Assembly: GCA_949286015.1 (NCBI GenBank)
Contig: CASEBB010000009.1
Coordinates: forward strand, 1 to 36,018
Direction: 5' to 3'
DNA from: an uncultured Succinivibrionaceae bacterium
GTDB taxonomy: Bacteria; Pseudomonadota; Gammaproteobacteria; Enterobacterales; Succinivibrionaceae
Length of the DNA stretch: 36,018 nucleotides
The position numbers and the translations under genes are program-made. Position 1 is the stretch's first letter, and each line of letters starts with the position of its first letter. Shown here piece by piece: positions 1-11,400 of the stretch. Below the pieces are notes generated by a model that had not been told where the DNA came from, did no database searches, and saw only the letters and a program-made list of their open reading frames with translations.

Positions 1-3
1 TTG

Positions 4-98
4 TTTGGAACGGTGCTGAGGTAGGATTGTATTCTTGTTCAGGACCCTCCCTATTAAAACGGGAGGAAGCCATGTGCGTAAGCACATGGAGACTTCAC
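4..98 (+). repeat. Contig-end inverted repeat, left copy (probable mobile-element end)
   Basis: These 95 bp match the reverse complement of 35924-36018 exactly by eye. The copy contains two perfect hairpins: CCTCCC/GGGAGG (46-51 with 61-66) and CCATGTGC/GCACATGG (70-77 with 82-89, loop GTAA). The second is enclosed by GAAG/CTTC (66-69 with 93-96). Subterminal palindromes like these are typical of IS200/IS605-type element ends, whose right end also forms the 3' part of a TnpB guide RNA. No transposase is inside the window, so the family is inference. The shared sequence stops sharply at 98, which I read as the element boundary. Confidence 0.85.
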
Positions 99-106
99 AA
101 CGTCGC

Positions 107-112
107 TATAAT
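107..112 (+). promoter_or_regulatory. Possible -10 box upstream of usg
   Basis: A perfect TATAAT hexamer lies nine bases past the repeat boundary. No good -35 box sits 16-18 bp upstream; that position falls inside the repeat end. It could be a weak or hybrid promoter made by element insertion, or chance. Confidence 0.25.
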
Positions 113-257
113 GGCAAATGTACGCCGTAGCTAGAGGGATGAGGCGCTACTGAAAAGCAAAGGCAGACTACAGCGCAGCTTTGCTGTGGCCGTGCTCCTG
201 TTGCTTGCTGTTTACTCATGCCTACTGCTACAAAGCGCTTTGCTGAGGATGTTCCTG

Positions 258-1259
258 ATGAAGATTGCCCTTTACGGCTATGACACCATTGTCGGTAAGC
301 TGGTGCTGGAAGCTCTGGAAGAAGACCCAAACATCAAGTTAGATGCTTTCTATCCCCTTACCCCTATCCCTGGCGATTACGATGCCGTACCGGTGCAGGG
401 AAAAAACTATCCTCTCGTGTACGTCGACGAGTTTGATTTCTCCCAAGCGCAAGTGGCGATCTTTTTGACCACTAAGGACGAAACCGCCCGCCTGGCCTCC
501 AAAGTCCAAAACGCAGGCTGTATCCTCATTGATAACAGCCACCTTTACGCTGCCCAAAAGGATGCCCCTCTGGTGCTGCGTGAAGTGCAGGGCTATGTCA
601 ATGACGTGATTGCTAAGCGCTTAGCCTGTGTGCCGCTGGCCACCTCCAGTGAGATTGTGCTCTCCTTAAATCCACTGCATGATGAGTATGGTCTGAAAAA
701 GGCTGTGGTCACGGCGTTGATTTCCGCCTCCGAGCACGGTGAGCTTGGTACACAGACCTTAGCACACGAGACAACGTTGCTGTTAAATGGTATGAGTGTG
801 GATGTCACCGACTTCCCAGCGCAGCTGGCCTTTAACATTCATACGCGCATTGGTGAGCTCGACGAGAATGGCATCTCCGAGCATGAGCACATCATCCTCC
901 ATGAGGTCGAGCGCTTACTGGACATTAACGCCACGCAGCTGGCTTTAACCTGCATTCAGGTGCCAACCTTCTATGGCCACACCTTAAGCGTGCATGTGGA
1001 GTTAGAAGAGGATTGCTCGCTTGAGGACTTTAAAGCAGCCTTAAAGCAGAGAGCGGTGCTCTCTTTAGAAGAGGAGCTGCAGGATAAGTCCTTAGTGAGT
1101 CCTGTAAGCTGCGCCGAGCTTGACAATAAGCTCTATATTGCGCGCATTCGTAAGTTTGCGCGTGCCACCTTTGACTTTACGGTGGTCATGGACAATACCC
1201 GCCATGGTGAGGCTACCGCTGTTGTGGATATCCTGCACTTACTGCAAGCACAGCTGTAA
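258..1259 (+). CDS. usg: Usg-type protein, catalytically dead aspartate-semialdehyde dehydrogenase paralogue
   Basis: The 333-residue product matches E. coli Usg in length (about 337) and along its whole course. It has an N-terminal Rossmann segment (MKIALYGYDTIVG), a 'GCILIDNS' stretch near residue 95, 'EVQGYVND', the 'LISASEHGELG' helix region, 'VPTFYGH', and a C-terminal 'MDNTRHGEATAVVDIL'. In true Asd an NPxC motif holds the catalytic cysteine; here the aligned segment is VPLATSS, as in Usg, so no dehydrogenase activity is expected. The role of Usg is unknown. ATG 258 is chosen because GAGG at 245-248 is well spaced for it; an upstream in-frame ATG at 186 would add a leucine-rich leader absent from the family. 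In Pseudomonas and Vibrio an asd/usg gene precedes fimV/hubP, as here. No asd is visible because the contig ends. Confidence 0.9.
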   Translation: MKIALYGYDTIVGKLVLEALEEDPNIKLDAFYPLTPIPGDYDAVPVQGKNYPLVYVDEFDFSQAQVAIFLTTKDETARLASKVQNAGCILIDNSHLYAAQKDAPLVLREVQGYVNDVIAKRLACVPLATSSEIVLSLNPLHDEYGLKKAVVTALISASEHGELGTQTLAHETTLLLNGMSVDVTDFPAQLAFNIHTRIGELDENGISEHEHIILHEVERLLDINATQLALTCIQVPTFYGHTLSVHVELEEDCSLEDFKAALKQRAVLSLEEELQDKSLVSPVSCAELDNKLYIARIRKFARATFDFTVVMDNTRHGEATAVVDILHLLQAQL

Positions 1260-2428
1260 GTACCAGCACCAGCGTCAGTAGCAAGCAGTAGCCGCAGAGA
1301 AACAGCTGGGCTAAACACTCCCAACCAAAAAGAGAGCCGCCTTTGCTCAGCATGCGCAGCATACACAGCATGCGCCGTCACTGCGCTCATGCCCGCAAAC
1401 TTAAGCTCAGCCACTACCACCACCACTACCACAGGGGGCAAAAGTGCTGTAGTGAGTACCAGCTGTAAGTGGTGACGCGCAACATCTGCGCAACAGCGCA
1501 GTGCCACGCTACTGCTCTGGAGTTCTTGTGGATAGGCGCGAGTAAAGCCCGAGCGCAAAAGTGTGCCTCTTGAGAGTAGGGGCGGGCTCTGCTTAGCGCC
1601 TGCCAGCGGAGAAAGCTTCTGACGTAAGTGGCATACACGCGCACTTAAGCCCACCATGGCTTTATGCTGCTCTTGGTATACGTCGCTGCACCATGAGGAT
1701 TGGTGCTGCAAGTTAAGCTGAGGAGCCTACAAGCTATTTTTGGTTTTGGCATCTTAATCACCCTGAGGGATAGGGTTATGGTGCTTTGCGTGGTGCTGTT
1801 TACTCTGAGGTTAGCGTTTATGTGTAAGCAGGGGGCTCTGGGATAAGCAACGCCGCTTACGGCGTCAGCGTGTCCAGCGGGCAATCAATCCTCTCCTCCT
1901 CATTGGTGCTGTCTTAGCGCTGCTTTACAACGTGAGGTGTGAGCTGCCTCACGTGCTGCTATGTGCTTCCTAGGCAAACTAAGCGCTCTCTGTGCACAAT
2001 ACGCGCAATAAGGGCTCTTCTCCCATCACCGCTCTTTGCGTGAGCACATTTTCTCTAGTGAGCACATCTTCTGACCGCTGTCCCCCAAATATGCAGTTAC
2101 CACCGCATAAGCTGCACTTTTCCTCTCAGGATAAGTGTGCCTCCAGCGCTTTCCCCTCCGTGCTCACATGCATTTGCTTTCTGGCTCGCGCTTGCTGCTA
2201 TGACCGGCGCTAGCAACACGATAGCAAGAGCAAAAACCGTATGTGCACTAATCTAGCGCAATCGGGGGCTTAAATGCCTTATTTACGGCCTTTGTGGCCA
2301 AGTTGCCGCCTCTGACTCTCCCTGTCAGTGTAAAACCCAAACCTGAGCTCAATGGCTTAAACATGCCTTTGGTCATGAGGGTATTGCCTTTTGCACACCT
2401 CTTGCATCAGGTTAGCAGATTTTTTTGT
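1260..2428. other. 1.17-kb stretch without a convincing gene
   Basis: The ORFs here are short, lack ribosome-binding sites and give proteins rich in Cys, Ala and Arg with no recognisable domain. I see a perfect 8-bp hairpin, ACGTGAGG/CCTCACGT, at 1930-1954 without a T-run, and a CAC/TAC-rich simple stretch near 1419-1435. No tRNA or known RNA was recognised. Confidence 0.6.
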
Positions 2429-2456
2429 TTGTCAGTCGTAGCGTCTGTCATAGAAT
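2429..2456 (+). promoter_or_regulatory. Sigma70-type promoter of fimV/hubP
   Basis: TTGTCA (2429-2434) and TAGAAT (2451-2456) each match consensus at five of six positions and are separated by 16 bp. The start of transcription would fall near 2463, giving a leader of about 30 nt before the ATG at 2493. A GGTGG ribosome-binding site is at 2481-2485. The gene is therefore probably transcribed independently of usg. Confidence 0.65.
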
Positions 2457-2492
2457 TGGCAAGCAGGTAAGAACTCATTTGGTGGTTTTGAT

Positions 2493-5400
2493 ATGAGCTT
2501 GTATAAGCATCTGTTAGCCGTAATGATCACATCTGTGTTCATTACCTCGCATGCCTGGGCTGAAGAAGACTTTTCTATCAGCATTACGGGCCCAGATGGA
2601 GAGGTCGCTGCACCAGCTCCAGCACCACGTCCTGTGCAACCTGCACCTGCACCCGCACCTGTTGTTACCCCACCACAAGCACAAGCTCAAACTCCGGCTC
2701 CTAACGCCGGTCGTGGCATTACCACCACCACGCCTGCCGCTCCAGCGACCGTAGCTGCTACTACCCCAACCACGCCTGCAACTACGCCTGCTACTCCGGC
2801 GTCGCAGGTGACCCCTCCTACTACCCCTAATCAGGGTGCAACCGCGCCAGCTGCTAATACCCCAGCGCTCGGTCTTGATGGGCAACCTCTGCCACCAAAC
2901 GTCATGGCCCAGCACATGGTGCAGCCTCGTGATACCATCTGGTCAATTGCACACCAATACTCGGCGCCTTACGCTAACGTCAACGAGTTCCAAGCCGTTG
3001 CCTCTATTTACCGTAATAATCGCAACGCTTTTGATAACGACAATGTCAACAACATTCGTCGTGGCGCTACCTTAAACATTCCTGTCGCCCAAGAGATGGC
3101 TTTAGAGCAAACCTCTACCGGTTCTCAGCTCTTAAGCCGTGGCACCATGACGCTGCCACCACTCAATCGTGGGCAAATGCCACAGCCTGGCGTTACCGTC
3201 AACAACAATCTCTTTATTGCCGGTCAGCCTGAGGCCCAATCGGAGCCACCTGTAGGTCAGCCTATTGGTGTTTCTAATAACCCTCTGATTCCTCCTTTAT
3301 CAGATGGTACCCCTGTTGCGGGCAGCACCCCTACCTTTGTCGCACGCGAAACCTTACTGCGTGATGTCAACCCTGTGCTGACGCCAAATGATGGTTATGA
3401 CAATCCTGAGGCGCAAATTCTCTCTGATGAGCAGTTAGCGGCGCAAAACGCTAATCGCACTCAGACCTTTGTGCCACAGCTGTCACAGTCCAGCCTCGAT
3501 CTGCGTGCTATCGAGCAAATGCTCGATAAGACGGAGCGTAATATCCAGAGCGCGCAGCAAGATATCTACAAGCGCTTAGACAACAATATTCAGCGCTCGG
3601 CTCAAGTGGCGCGTGATACCGCCCAGATTGCCGCTAAGGAAGAGGTTAGCGCTTTAATCAATCACTACGAGCAAGTGATTGCAGAGCTGCAACAGTCCAA
3701 TAACGATCTGCGTACCTCCTTATCGCGTATCGATCAGCAAGTCAATCAGATTCGCGGCATGCAGTTAGAGACTGCCGATTCGGTGGCAGCCTTAGGCCAG
3801 CGCGTAGAGAATGAGCCTGTCGCTTCTTCTCCGTTTAGCTTTGGTGATGGCATGAGCATGTCCAACCCAATTACGTGGTTGTTGCTGGGCTTTGGCATCA
3901 TCGCTTTACTGCTGTCGTTAGGTCTGTTCTTATTTAAGAGACGCATTAGTCGCGAGCGTGCCAACCGCTTTGGCTATGAGGATGACGAGGGCGATTATGT
4001 AGATGATGACGATATGGCCATGAGCGAAATCATTGCTCAAGCCAATCGTGAGACGGAAGCCGCCCATCATAGCCAAGAGAAGCAGCAAAAGGACGAGCCT
4101 CGTGATGAGCCTGCGGTGGATGATGCGCCTGCACCAATCCATGATGAGCCAGTGCACCATGATGCCGACTCCTTTGACAACGGCTTTGATAACAGCGTAG
4201 GTGACTTTGCGGACGATCAACATGACGCGCCGCCAGCCAAGGGCAAACAGTCCTCTGCTATGGACTTCCACGATGAAATCGTGATGCCCAGTGCTGCCCC
4301 GTTAAACACTGCTGCTAAGAGTGCTGGGGCCAACTCCGCTGCGCGTAATGTCGGTGCTGCTTTAGCTGGTGCCGTGGCTGGTGCTGCCGCCGGTGCGGCG
4401 ATGAGTGCTGCTCCGGCAGCTGCTGCCCCTGCGCCACGACCAGCGCCACGACCAGCGCCAGCTCCTGCACCACAACCTGCTCCAGCTCCGGCGCCACAAC
4501 CAGCGCCAGCTCCGGTATCTCATACCCCTGAGGATGAGGCGCAAGCGGCATGGGATAGTGTCTCTACCAATGCCTCTACAGCTTTAGATAAGAGCGCGGC
4601 CAATGCTGCCGGTGATGAGTGGGCACAAGCCTTAGCTGAGCAAGAGGCCGGTGCGCAAAACGTCGATTTAGGCGGCGGTGGCCACGATGATGCCGGTTTT
4701 GGTGACTTAGGCGGCGATGCCGGTGGCTTCGGTGATGCAGGCGGCTTTGGTGACGCCGGTGGTGCTGATGCGACCTCTGGTGGTGCCGACGGCTTTGGCG
4801 ACTTAGGCGGTGACGCCGGTGACTTTGGCGATGCCGGTGGTACTGATGCAACCTCTGGTGGTGCCGATGGCTTTGGCGACTTAGGCGGCGACGCCGGTGG
4901 CTTTGGTGATGCCGGTGGCGATGCGGGCGGTTTTGGTGACGCGGGCGGCGATGCCGTAGCGGCGCCAGCTGCTGATGATGCCGGTGGCTTTGGTGACCTT
5001 GGCGGTGACGCTGGTGGCTTTGGTGATACCGGTGGCGATACCGGTGGCTTTGGCGACTTAGGCGGCGACGCTGGTGGCTTTGGCGATGCCGGTGGTGATA
5101 CTGGTGGCTTTGGCGACATCGGTGGCGATACTGGCAGCTTTGGCGGCGATGCTGCTGCCGACGGTTTTGGTGACTTAGGTGGCGACGCCGGTGGCTTTGG
5201 TGATGCCTCTGGCGGTGCTGACGGCTTTGGCGACCTTGGCGGCGACGATGGCGGCTTTGGTGACGCTGGGGGCGGAGACTTCGGTGACATAGGTGCTGAC
5301 GGTGGCTTTGGTGATGCCTCTGGCGGTGACTTTGGCTCCTCAGGTTTTGACGACCTCTCCACAGGTGACTTTGGCGCGGACATCGGCGGCGATGATGCCA

Positions 5401-8400
5401 AGCAGTTTGCTGCCTCGATGCAAGGCGCTGGAGGGGCCGACTTCCCAAAAACTGATGCACTAGCCTCTCCTGCGGTCAATCAGGCTAGTGCAGGGCACAA
5501 TGACCACCAGCCAGCCGCAGCTGCGGCCCCACAGGATGCTAAGAGCACTTCTACACTGACCACCGTAAAAGAGGTGGTAGTGCCTGCAGCGGCAGCAGCT
5601 GCTGCGGGTGTGGGCGCAGCACGCGCTGCACAAGCAGCGCCAGCAGCGGCACCGGCAGCCTCTCCTGCGGTCAGTGACTCTGCCCCTGCCCCTGCGGCTG
5701 CGGCTGCACCTGAGACTGCTGCGCCTGTCAGCCCTGAAGGGGCCGAGCAGGCAGCAGCTCTAGATGATGTTGATTTTGGCGCTCTGGCCGATGAGCTTGA
5801 TGGCACGGATACCTCTGCACCTGTAAGCGGTGACAGCGGGAGCGAGGCTGTAGCTGTAGATGGTGCCGGAGCTGATGATTTAGCCGGTTTAGAGGGCTTA
5901 GAGGGTTTAGGTGATGCGGCCGATCTCACCGCCCCTGAAGATCTGGCGGCGGCGGGCTTAGGTGATGAGAATCTGCCAGCAGCAGATGGTGCTGACCTCA
6001 CAGGTGGCGGCTTAGATGATCTCGGTAGCTTAGATCTGCCTGCTGCAGATGCTGCTGCTGATGCTGCTTCTAGCAGCGACACGGCGGCGCTGGGTGGTGC
6101 TGACGACTTAGCGGTCTTAGACGGTTTAGACGGCTTAGGTGACGCGGCTGATCTCACTGCCCCTGAGGATCTCGCGGCAGCGGGCTTAGGTGATGAGAAC
6201 CTGCCTGCAGCAGCAGACGCTGCTGACCTCTCTGGTGTCGGCTTAGACGACCTCGGTGGCTTAGAGCCACCTCTTTCTGATGCTGATGCAGCTGCTGCCA
6301 GCAGCGGCGCTGATGTCGCGCTGGATGGTGCTGACGACTTGGCGGGCTTAGACGGCTTTGGTGATGCGGCTGATCTTGCTGCCCCTGAGGACTTAGCAGC
6401 AGCGGGCTTAGGTGAGGAGCTTTTAACTCCAGAGGCCGGTGCTGAAGCTGTTCCTGAGCTTGATACTGAGGCTGCTGCCGCTAAGGCAGCGGAGCCACAG
6501 GTCGTCATTCCTGATGAGTTCCCAGAGATTGCAGCTTTAGATGCGGCTACAGAGAGCGGAGTCTTACCAACCAAGCCAGAGGTGCAGCCAGAGCAAGCTG
6601 CGGATACAGATGTAGCAGCGCCAGAGGCACCTGCGGGTGACGCCTTTGCTGATTTTGATATTGACACTGATCAGCTGGCGGCTGTCCCTACGGATATTGA
6701 TGGCACTCCTGACGAAATTAAGGAGATGCAGCAGGCCCTTGCAGGTGACAATAAGGACGCTTCTTCTGAGCTGCCAATGCCAGACTTGTCAGAGCTGCAA
6801 GAGCAGGGTCAGCAACCTGATCTGCAGAGCCTGTCGGATCTGGATAGCCTCGCGACTGCGACTGCGGATAACAACCTGCCAGAGCCGAGTGCTGAGGGTG
6901 ACAACCTCTCGGCTGCTTTAGCGCAAGGCCCAGAGGATAGCGCTTTAGGTGCTCCTGCTGCGACGGGTAGTGACGCGGGCAGTGAGGGGGACTTACCTGG
7001 CTTTGATGCAGGCTTAAGCCATTTATCTGACTTTGAGGGTACTGAGCCACAGCCAGAGGCTGAGCCTGTCATTGATGATAGTCTGCTCGGGGAAGAAGAG
7101 CTTACTGCCCCTGAGGATCTCACCTCTTTTGCTGATCTGTCTTCACCTGAAGAGCAGAGTATTCCTGACGATTTAAACGCGTCTGAGGAGCTGACGGCTC
7201 CTGAGGATCTGGCGGCCTTTGCGGATTTAAACCCAGAGGCGGCGGCCTTACCTGCAGATGATGCTACGGCGAATGCGCTGGGTGATGACCTGCCAACTGA
7301 GGCTCAAGATGCGGCGGCTATCTTTGGTGGTCATGACGACCTGTTTGCCACCCCAGAGGAAGCGGCGGCTTTAGGTGAGCACACCCAAAGTGAAGCTTTA
7401 GGCGAGGTGAATCCGGCGCCAGCTCATGACATGGCCCCTGAGGTAGCTGACACTGTTCCGGAAATGAGCAGTGAAGAGGCGATGCTGGCACAGGCCTTAA
7501 ATGGCACGCCAGAGCCTGCAGCAGAGCCAGATAGTGCTGACAGTCTCGGTGCTGAGAGCATCGGTGCTGACATGGCGGCGCCTGCTGATGCTGATGTGGA
7601 TATTGACGCTGCGTTAGCAGATAGCCACGCAGGGCAGGATCCTTTTGCCGCTCCGGATGATGCTTTTGCCCCTGATGGGGAAGAGCTGCCAACGGAGCTG
7701 GATACCCTCTCGGATGCCTTTAATAGCGATGCCGACCTCGATGCTTTAGCCCAAGAGGCCATGCCACAAGCGGCTACGGATGAGGCTAAGGATCTGGCTT
7801 CGGTCTTAGGCACTTCGTTAGAAGATGCCAACTTACAAGACATGGGCGAGCCAGAGCACGATACGGCTTCTGCCTTAGAGGCAGAGGAGAGTGCGCCTCA
7901 AGTCGACTTGCCAATGCCTGACCTCACGGATCTCGCACCTGAGGAGCAGGATGTTGCAGCCCCTGATGATTTTGCTGCGGATCCAGCTGCGCTTGATGCG
8001 GGTGAGTCTGGTGTAAAGGATCTGTCACAAGTAGAGGGCGTGGTGCATGGGGATGACTCCGTGCAAGGGCGCGACTTTAGTGACATGTTAGCGGACGTGG
8101 CGGCTAACGCGGCCCCTGAGGTTGCACCTGCTGCACCTGCTGAGGCTGCGCCAGCTGAGGTCGAGCCAGAGTCAGCAATGACTGCAGAGCCAGATCTGGC
8201 TGCAGAGCCATTAGCTGACATCATGGCAGAGCCTGCAGCTCCTGTCGCAGAGGCAGAGCCTGCTGTCCCTGTAGCCGAGGCAGAGGTGGAGCCAGCTGTA
8301 GAGAGCGCTGAGGAACCACTTAACGCTGATGACCTCTTTGCTGACTTTGGTGGCAGCGATGCTGACGCTGAAGGTGAGGGCGGCTTGCAAATTACCCCAG

Positions 8401-11400
8401 CGGCAGCGGCGGACGCAGAGTTAGCGCCAGAGCCGGAACCAGCTGTGGCTGCTATTGAGCCTGAGCCAGAGGCGGAGGCTACTGCTGCGCCAACTGCTGC
8501 GAGCGCCGAGGAACCTCTTAGCGCAGACGACCTCTTTGCTGATTTTGGTGTCAACAGTGCTGACGCCGATGATGAGGGCGGCCTGCAGATTACCCCTGCA
8601 AGCTCGGTCGAGGTGCCAGAGCGTACTGAGGCTCAAGATGATCTCTTTGCTGCTAACCCTGCTGACACCGGTAGTGGCTTAGGAAGCACGGCTGCTGAGG
8701 CTAATCCTTTTGCTGAGCCAGCTGTGGCTGCTGATGATGACAATATCTTTAGCGGCTTTACAGCGGGTGCTGACGATGAGGAGCAGCCTTTAGAGATCAC
8801 CCCAGCAGCGGGTATTGCGCCAGCGCCAAGCGCTGCCGAGCAGGAAGCTGAGTCCGAGCCGGTGGCAGAGGCTGCGCCGTTAGCGCCAGCTGAGCCAGCA
8901 GCGGCGCCTGAGCCAATGGCAATTGAGCCAATGACCGCTAGTAGCGATGCGGAGTCTGCTGTAGAGCAGAGTCCAGAGCCTGCCTCTGATTTTGCGGCTG
9001 ACCTGACTTCCGTGCCAGATGCAGCAGAGCAGCTTACTCCTGAGGCGGCTCCTGATCTCACTGCTGATCTTGAGTCCTCTTTAGCTACGCCAGATCTCGA
9101 TAACATTGATCTTGAGGGCGATCTTTTAGGTACTGAGGGCGGTGCACCTGAGGATACGGCTGCACTGGACGCAGATCCATTTGCCTCGGCGCCAATGGAG
9201 CATGAGCCTGATCTAAATACGGCTTTTAGTGCCACTGATGCTGATTTGGGCTCTGACGCTGATAGTTCCTTAGAGGATTTATCCCTGTCAGATGACATGC
9301 TCGCTGGTGCTGATCTTTCTGATTCTTCCCCAGAGACAGATGCGGTCACAGCAGAGCAGGCTGAGCCTGACTTTGCCGACTTTGTGTCCTTTGCACAAAA
9401 TGCGGCCACCCAGCAACCAGCCACAGATGAGCCTGCAGCTACAGCGGCGCCTGCCGCTGCGGCAGCGCCTGCTGCTAGCAGTGCCTTTACTCCAAATGAT
9501 GGTGATTTACCTCTAACGGAAGAGGATGCTGCTTCGTCTGATGTCTTACATCATCATGAGGATGTTGCTGACTCCTTTGGTGAGGATGCTGCCGGTGGAG
9601 AGCAAATTGAGCCGCTCGCGGCGCCAGAAAACTTTGGTGCGGCGGATGAGGCGCATACGTCCTTAGCTGAGGATGAGATGACGCCAGCGGCGCCACTTGA
9701 GGTGGAGCAGCCTGCAGCTGATGGCAGTGATGGTGGTGACAACATCTTTGCTGATAGCACGGATGCTACCAATATGGTAGAGCCAGAGGCATCTGACACC
9801 AGCGCTGCTGATGCCTTCTCTGGTAACCTGAGCGATCTTGATGGTGAGAGTGCTGCTCACGAGCCAGAGGATGACTTTAGCTTTGTGGACTTTGCGCAGA
9901 ACCTTAGCCAGCAACAGCCAGCTCAGCCTCAGGTAGAGGATGAGAGTGGTGATGCGGAAGATCAGGAAGCCTTACTGGCAAGAGATTCCGAGCGTGAGCT
10001 GCGCCCTGATACTCATGAGGTCAATAAGGAGCTTGATGACTTAGTTCAGGGTGACTTCCACGGCTTTGATAACTTTGGGAATGAGCATCCTATCAGTGAT
10101 CATGAGCATGTGGATAACACCTTGGAGTTCCCTGAGGATGGCAAGCTCGATGGCACTTACTCTGATGCTGATACCAGCTTTGATGCTGATGCCAGCCATG
10201 AGATTCTCGATCGCTTAGATCAGGTTCCAGCTGAGCCAAATCTGGCTACAGAGCCTGAGCAGGCAGTTGAGCCTGTACAGGTAGCAGAGCCTGAGCAAGT
10301 TGCAGAGCCTGCTGCCCCTGCTACGCCAGAACCAGCGGTAGAGACCGCAGCTGAGGTAGCTCCAGAGACGGTTGCTCCTGCTGCTGAGACCGTGGCAGAA
10401 CCAGAGCCAGAAGCTGCAACAGTGGCAGAGTCTGCTACCGAGCAAGCTGCGCCTGTTGCTGAGCCAGAGCAAGCTTTTGCTGAGCAAGCTGAGCCAGTTG
10501 CTGAGCCAGAACAAGCTGCTGAGCCAGCTGAGCCAGAGCAAGTTGCTGCAGAGCCTGTTGCGCCTGTCGCTGAGCAACAAGCTGCTGAGCCTGTCGCTGC
10601 TGAACCTAGCAATGAGATCCCTGTCGCTGACACGGAACCAAATCCTGAAGATTCTTCCTTTACGGAGCATCTTGACGAGTTAAACGACCTCGACAATATC
10701 GTTAATAACGAGTTCCAAGGCCTTGCTAACTACGTCAACAACCACGATGAAGAGCGTCGCGACGAAGAAAACGATCTGATCATGCCAGAGCGCATGCCTG
10801 ACTCGGAGTCAATGGATCTGTCTGATGATGAGATCGACTCTGCTTTAGAGCATGTGGGTGAGCATGCGCAAAGCGACGCTTTTGCTCCGGAGGAACAAGC
10901 TCCTGTAGCGACCCCTGAGAGCCAAGAGAGCGGCACTGACAAAGACTTTAGTTTAGACAGTGGCGAGCATGACGATCTTGAGCAGCTGCTAAACGACAGT
11001 GACTTTGCGGGTATGTCGACTTACGACGAACTAGGCGATGAAGAGAATGACGATGATGAAAACGACATGATCATTCCTTCGGCGGAAGAGCAGCTGCCAG
11101 AGTCAAATGTGGCCGATAAAGACTTTAGTCAGGCCTATGGCGACTTTGAGCGGCACTTAGCTGAGCCTCAAGCGGAAGCTGCTGTTGCTGCTGACGCTGA
11201 TGATTCCTTTGCTGATCTCGATGCCGCTGCTGCTGATACTGTAGCTCCAAGCGACATCGAAGATGCGGTGGCTACGGCCATGGCGGAGGATAATGGCGAG
11301 CAAGTCATCAATCCAGCGCCAATTGAGGATGCTGACGTCAGTGCAGAGCAAGACATCCCACATGCTCACGATGCGGAGCAATTAGGTGGTGATGAGGAAG

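Noticed and set aside
1133..1711. 192-codon minus-strand frame overlapping the 3' end of usg
   Set aside because: It overlaps a confidently coded gene, is Cys/Val/Ala-biased, and has no start signal or recognisable domain.
4692..5352. Regularly spaced repeats considered as a CRISPR array
   Set aside because: Repeats are in-frame, protein-coding and lack unique spacers. No cas gene and no array was seen anywhere in the window.
4520..6667. Long minus-strand open frames opposite fimV (319 and 395 codons) and others at 7898-9424 and 11705-12376
   Set aside because: They are Pro/Ser/Ala- or Arg/His-rich mirror images of the repetitive fimV coding sequence, with no ribosome-binding site or domain.
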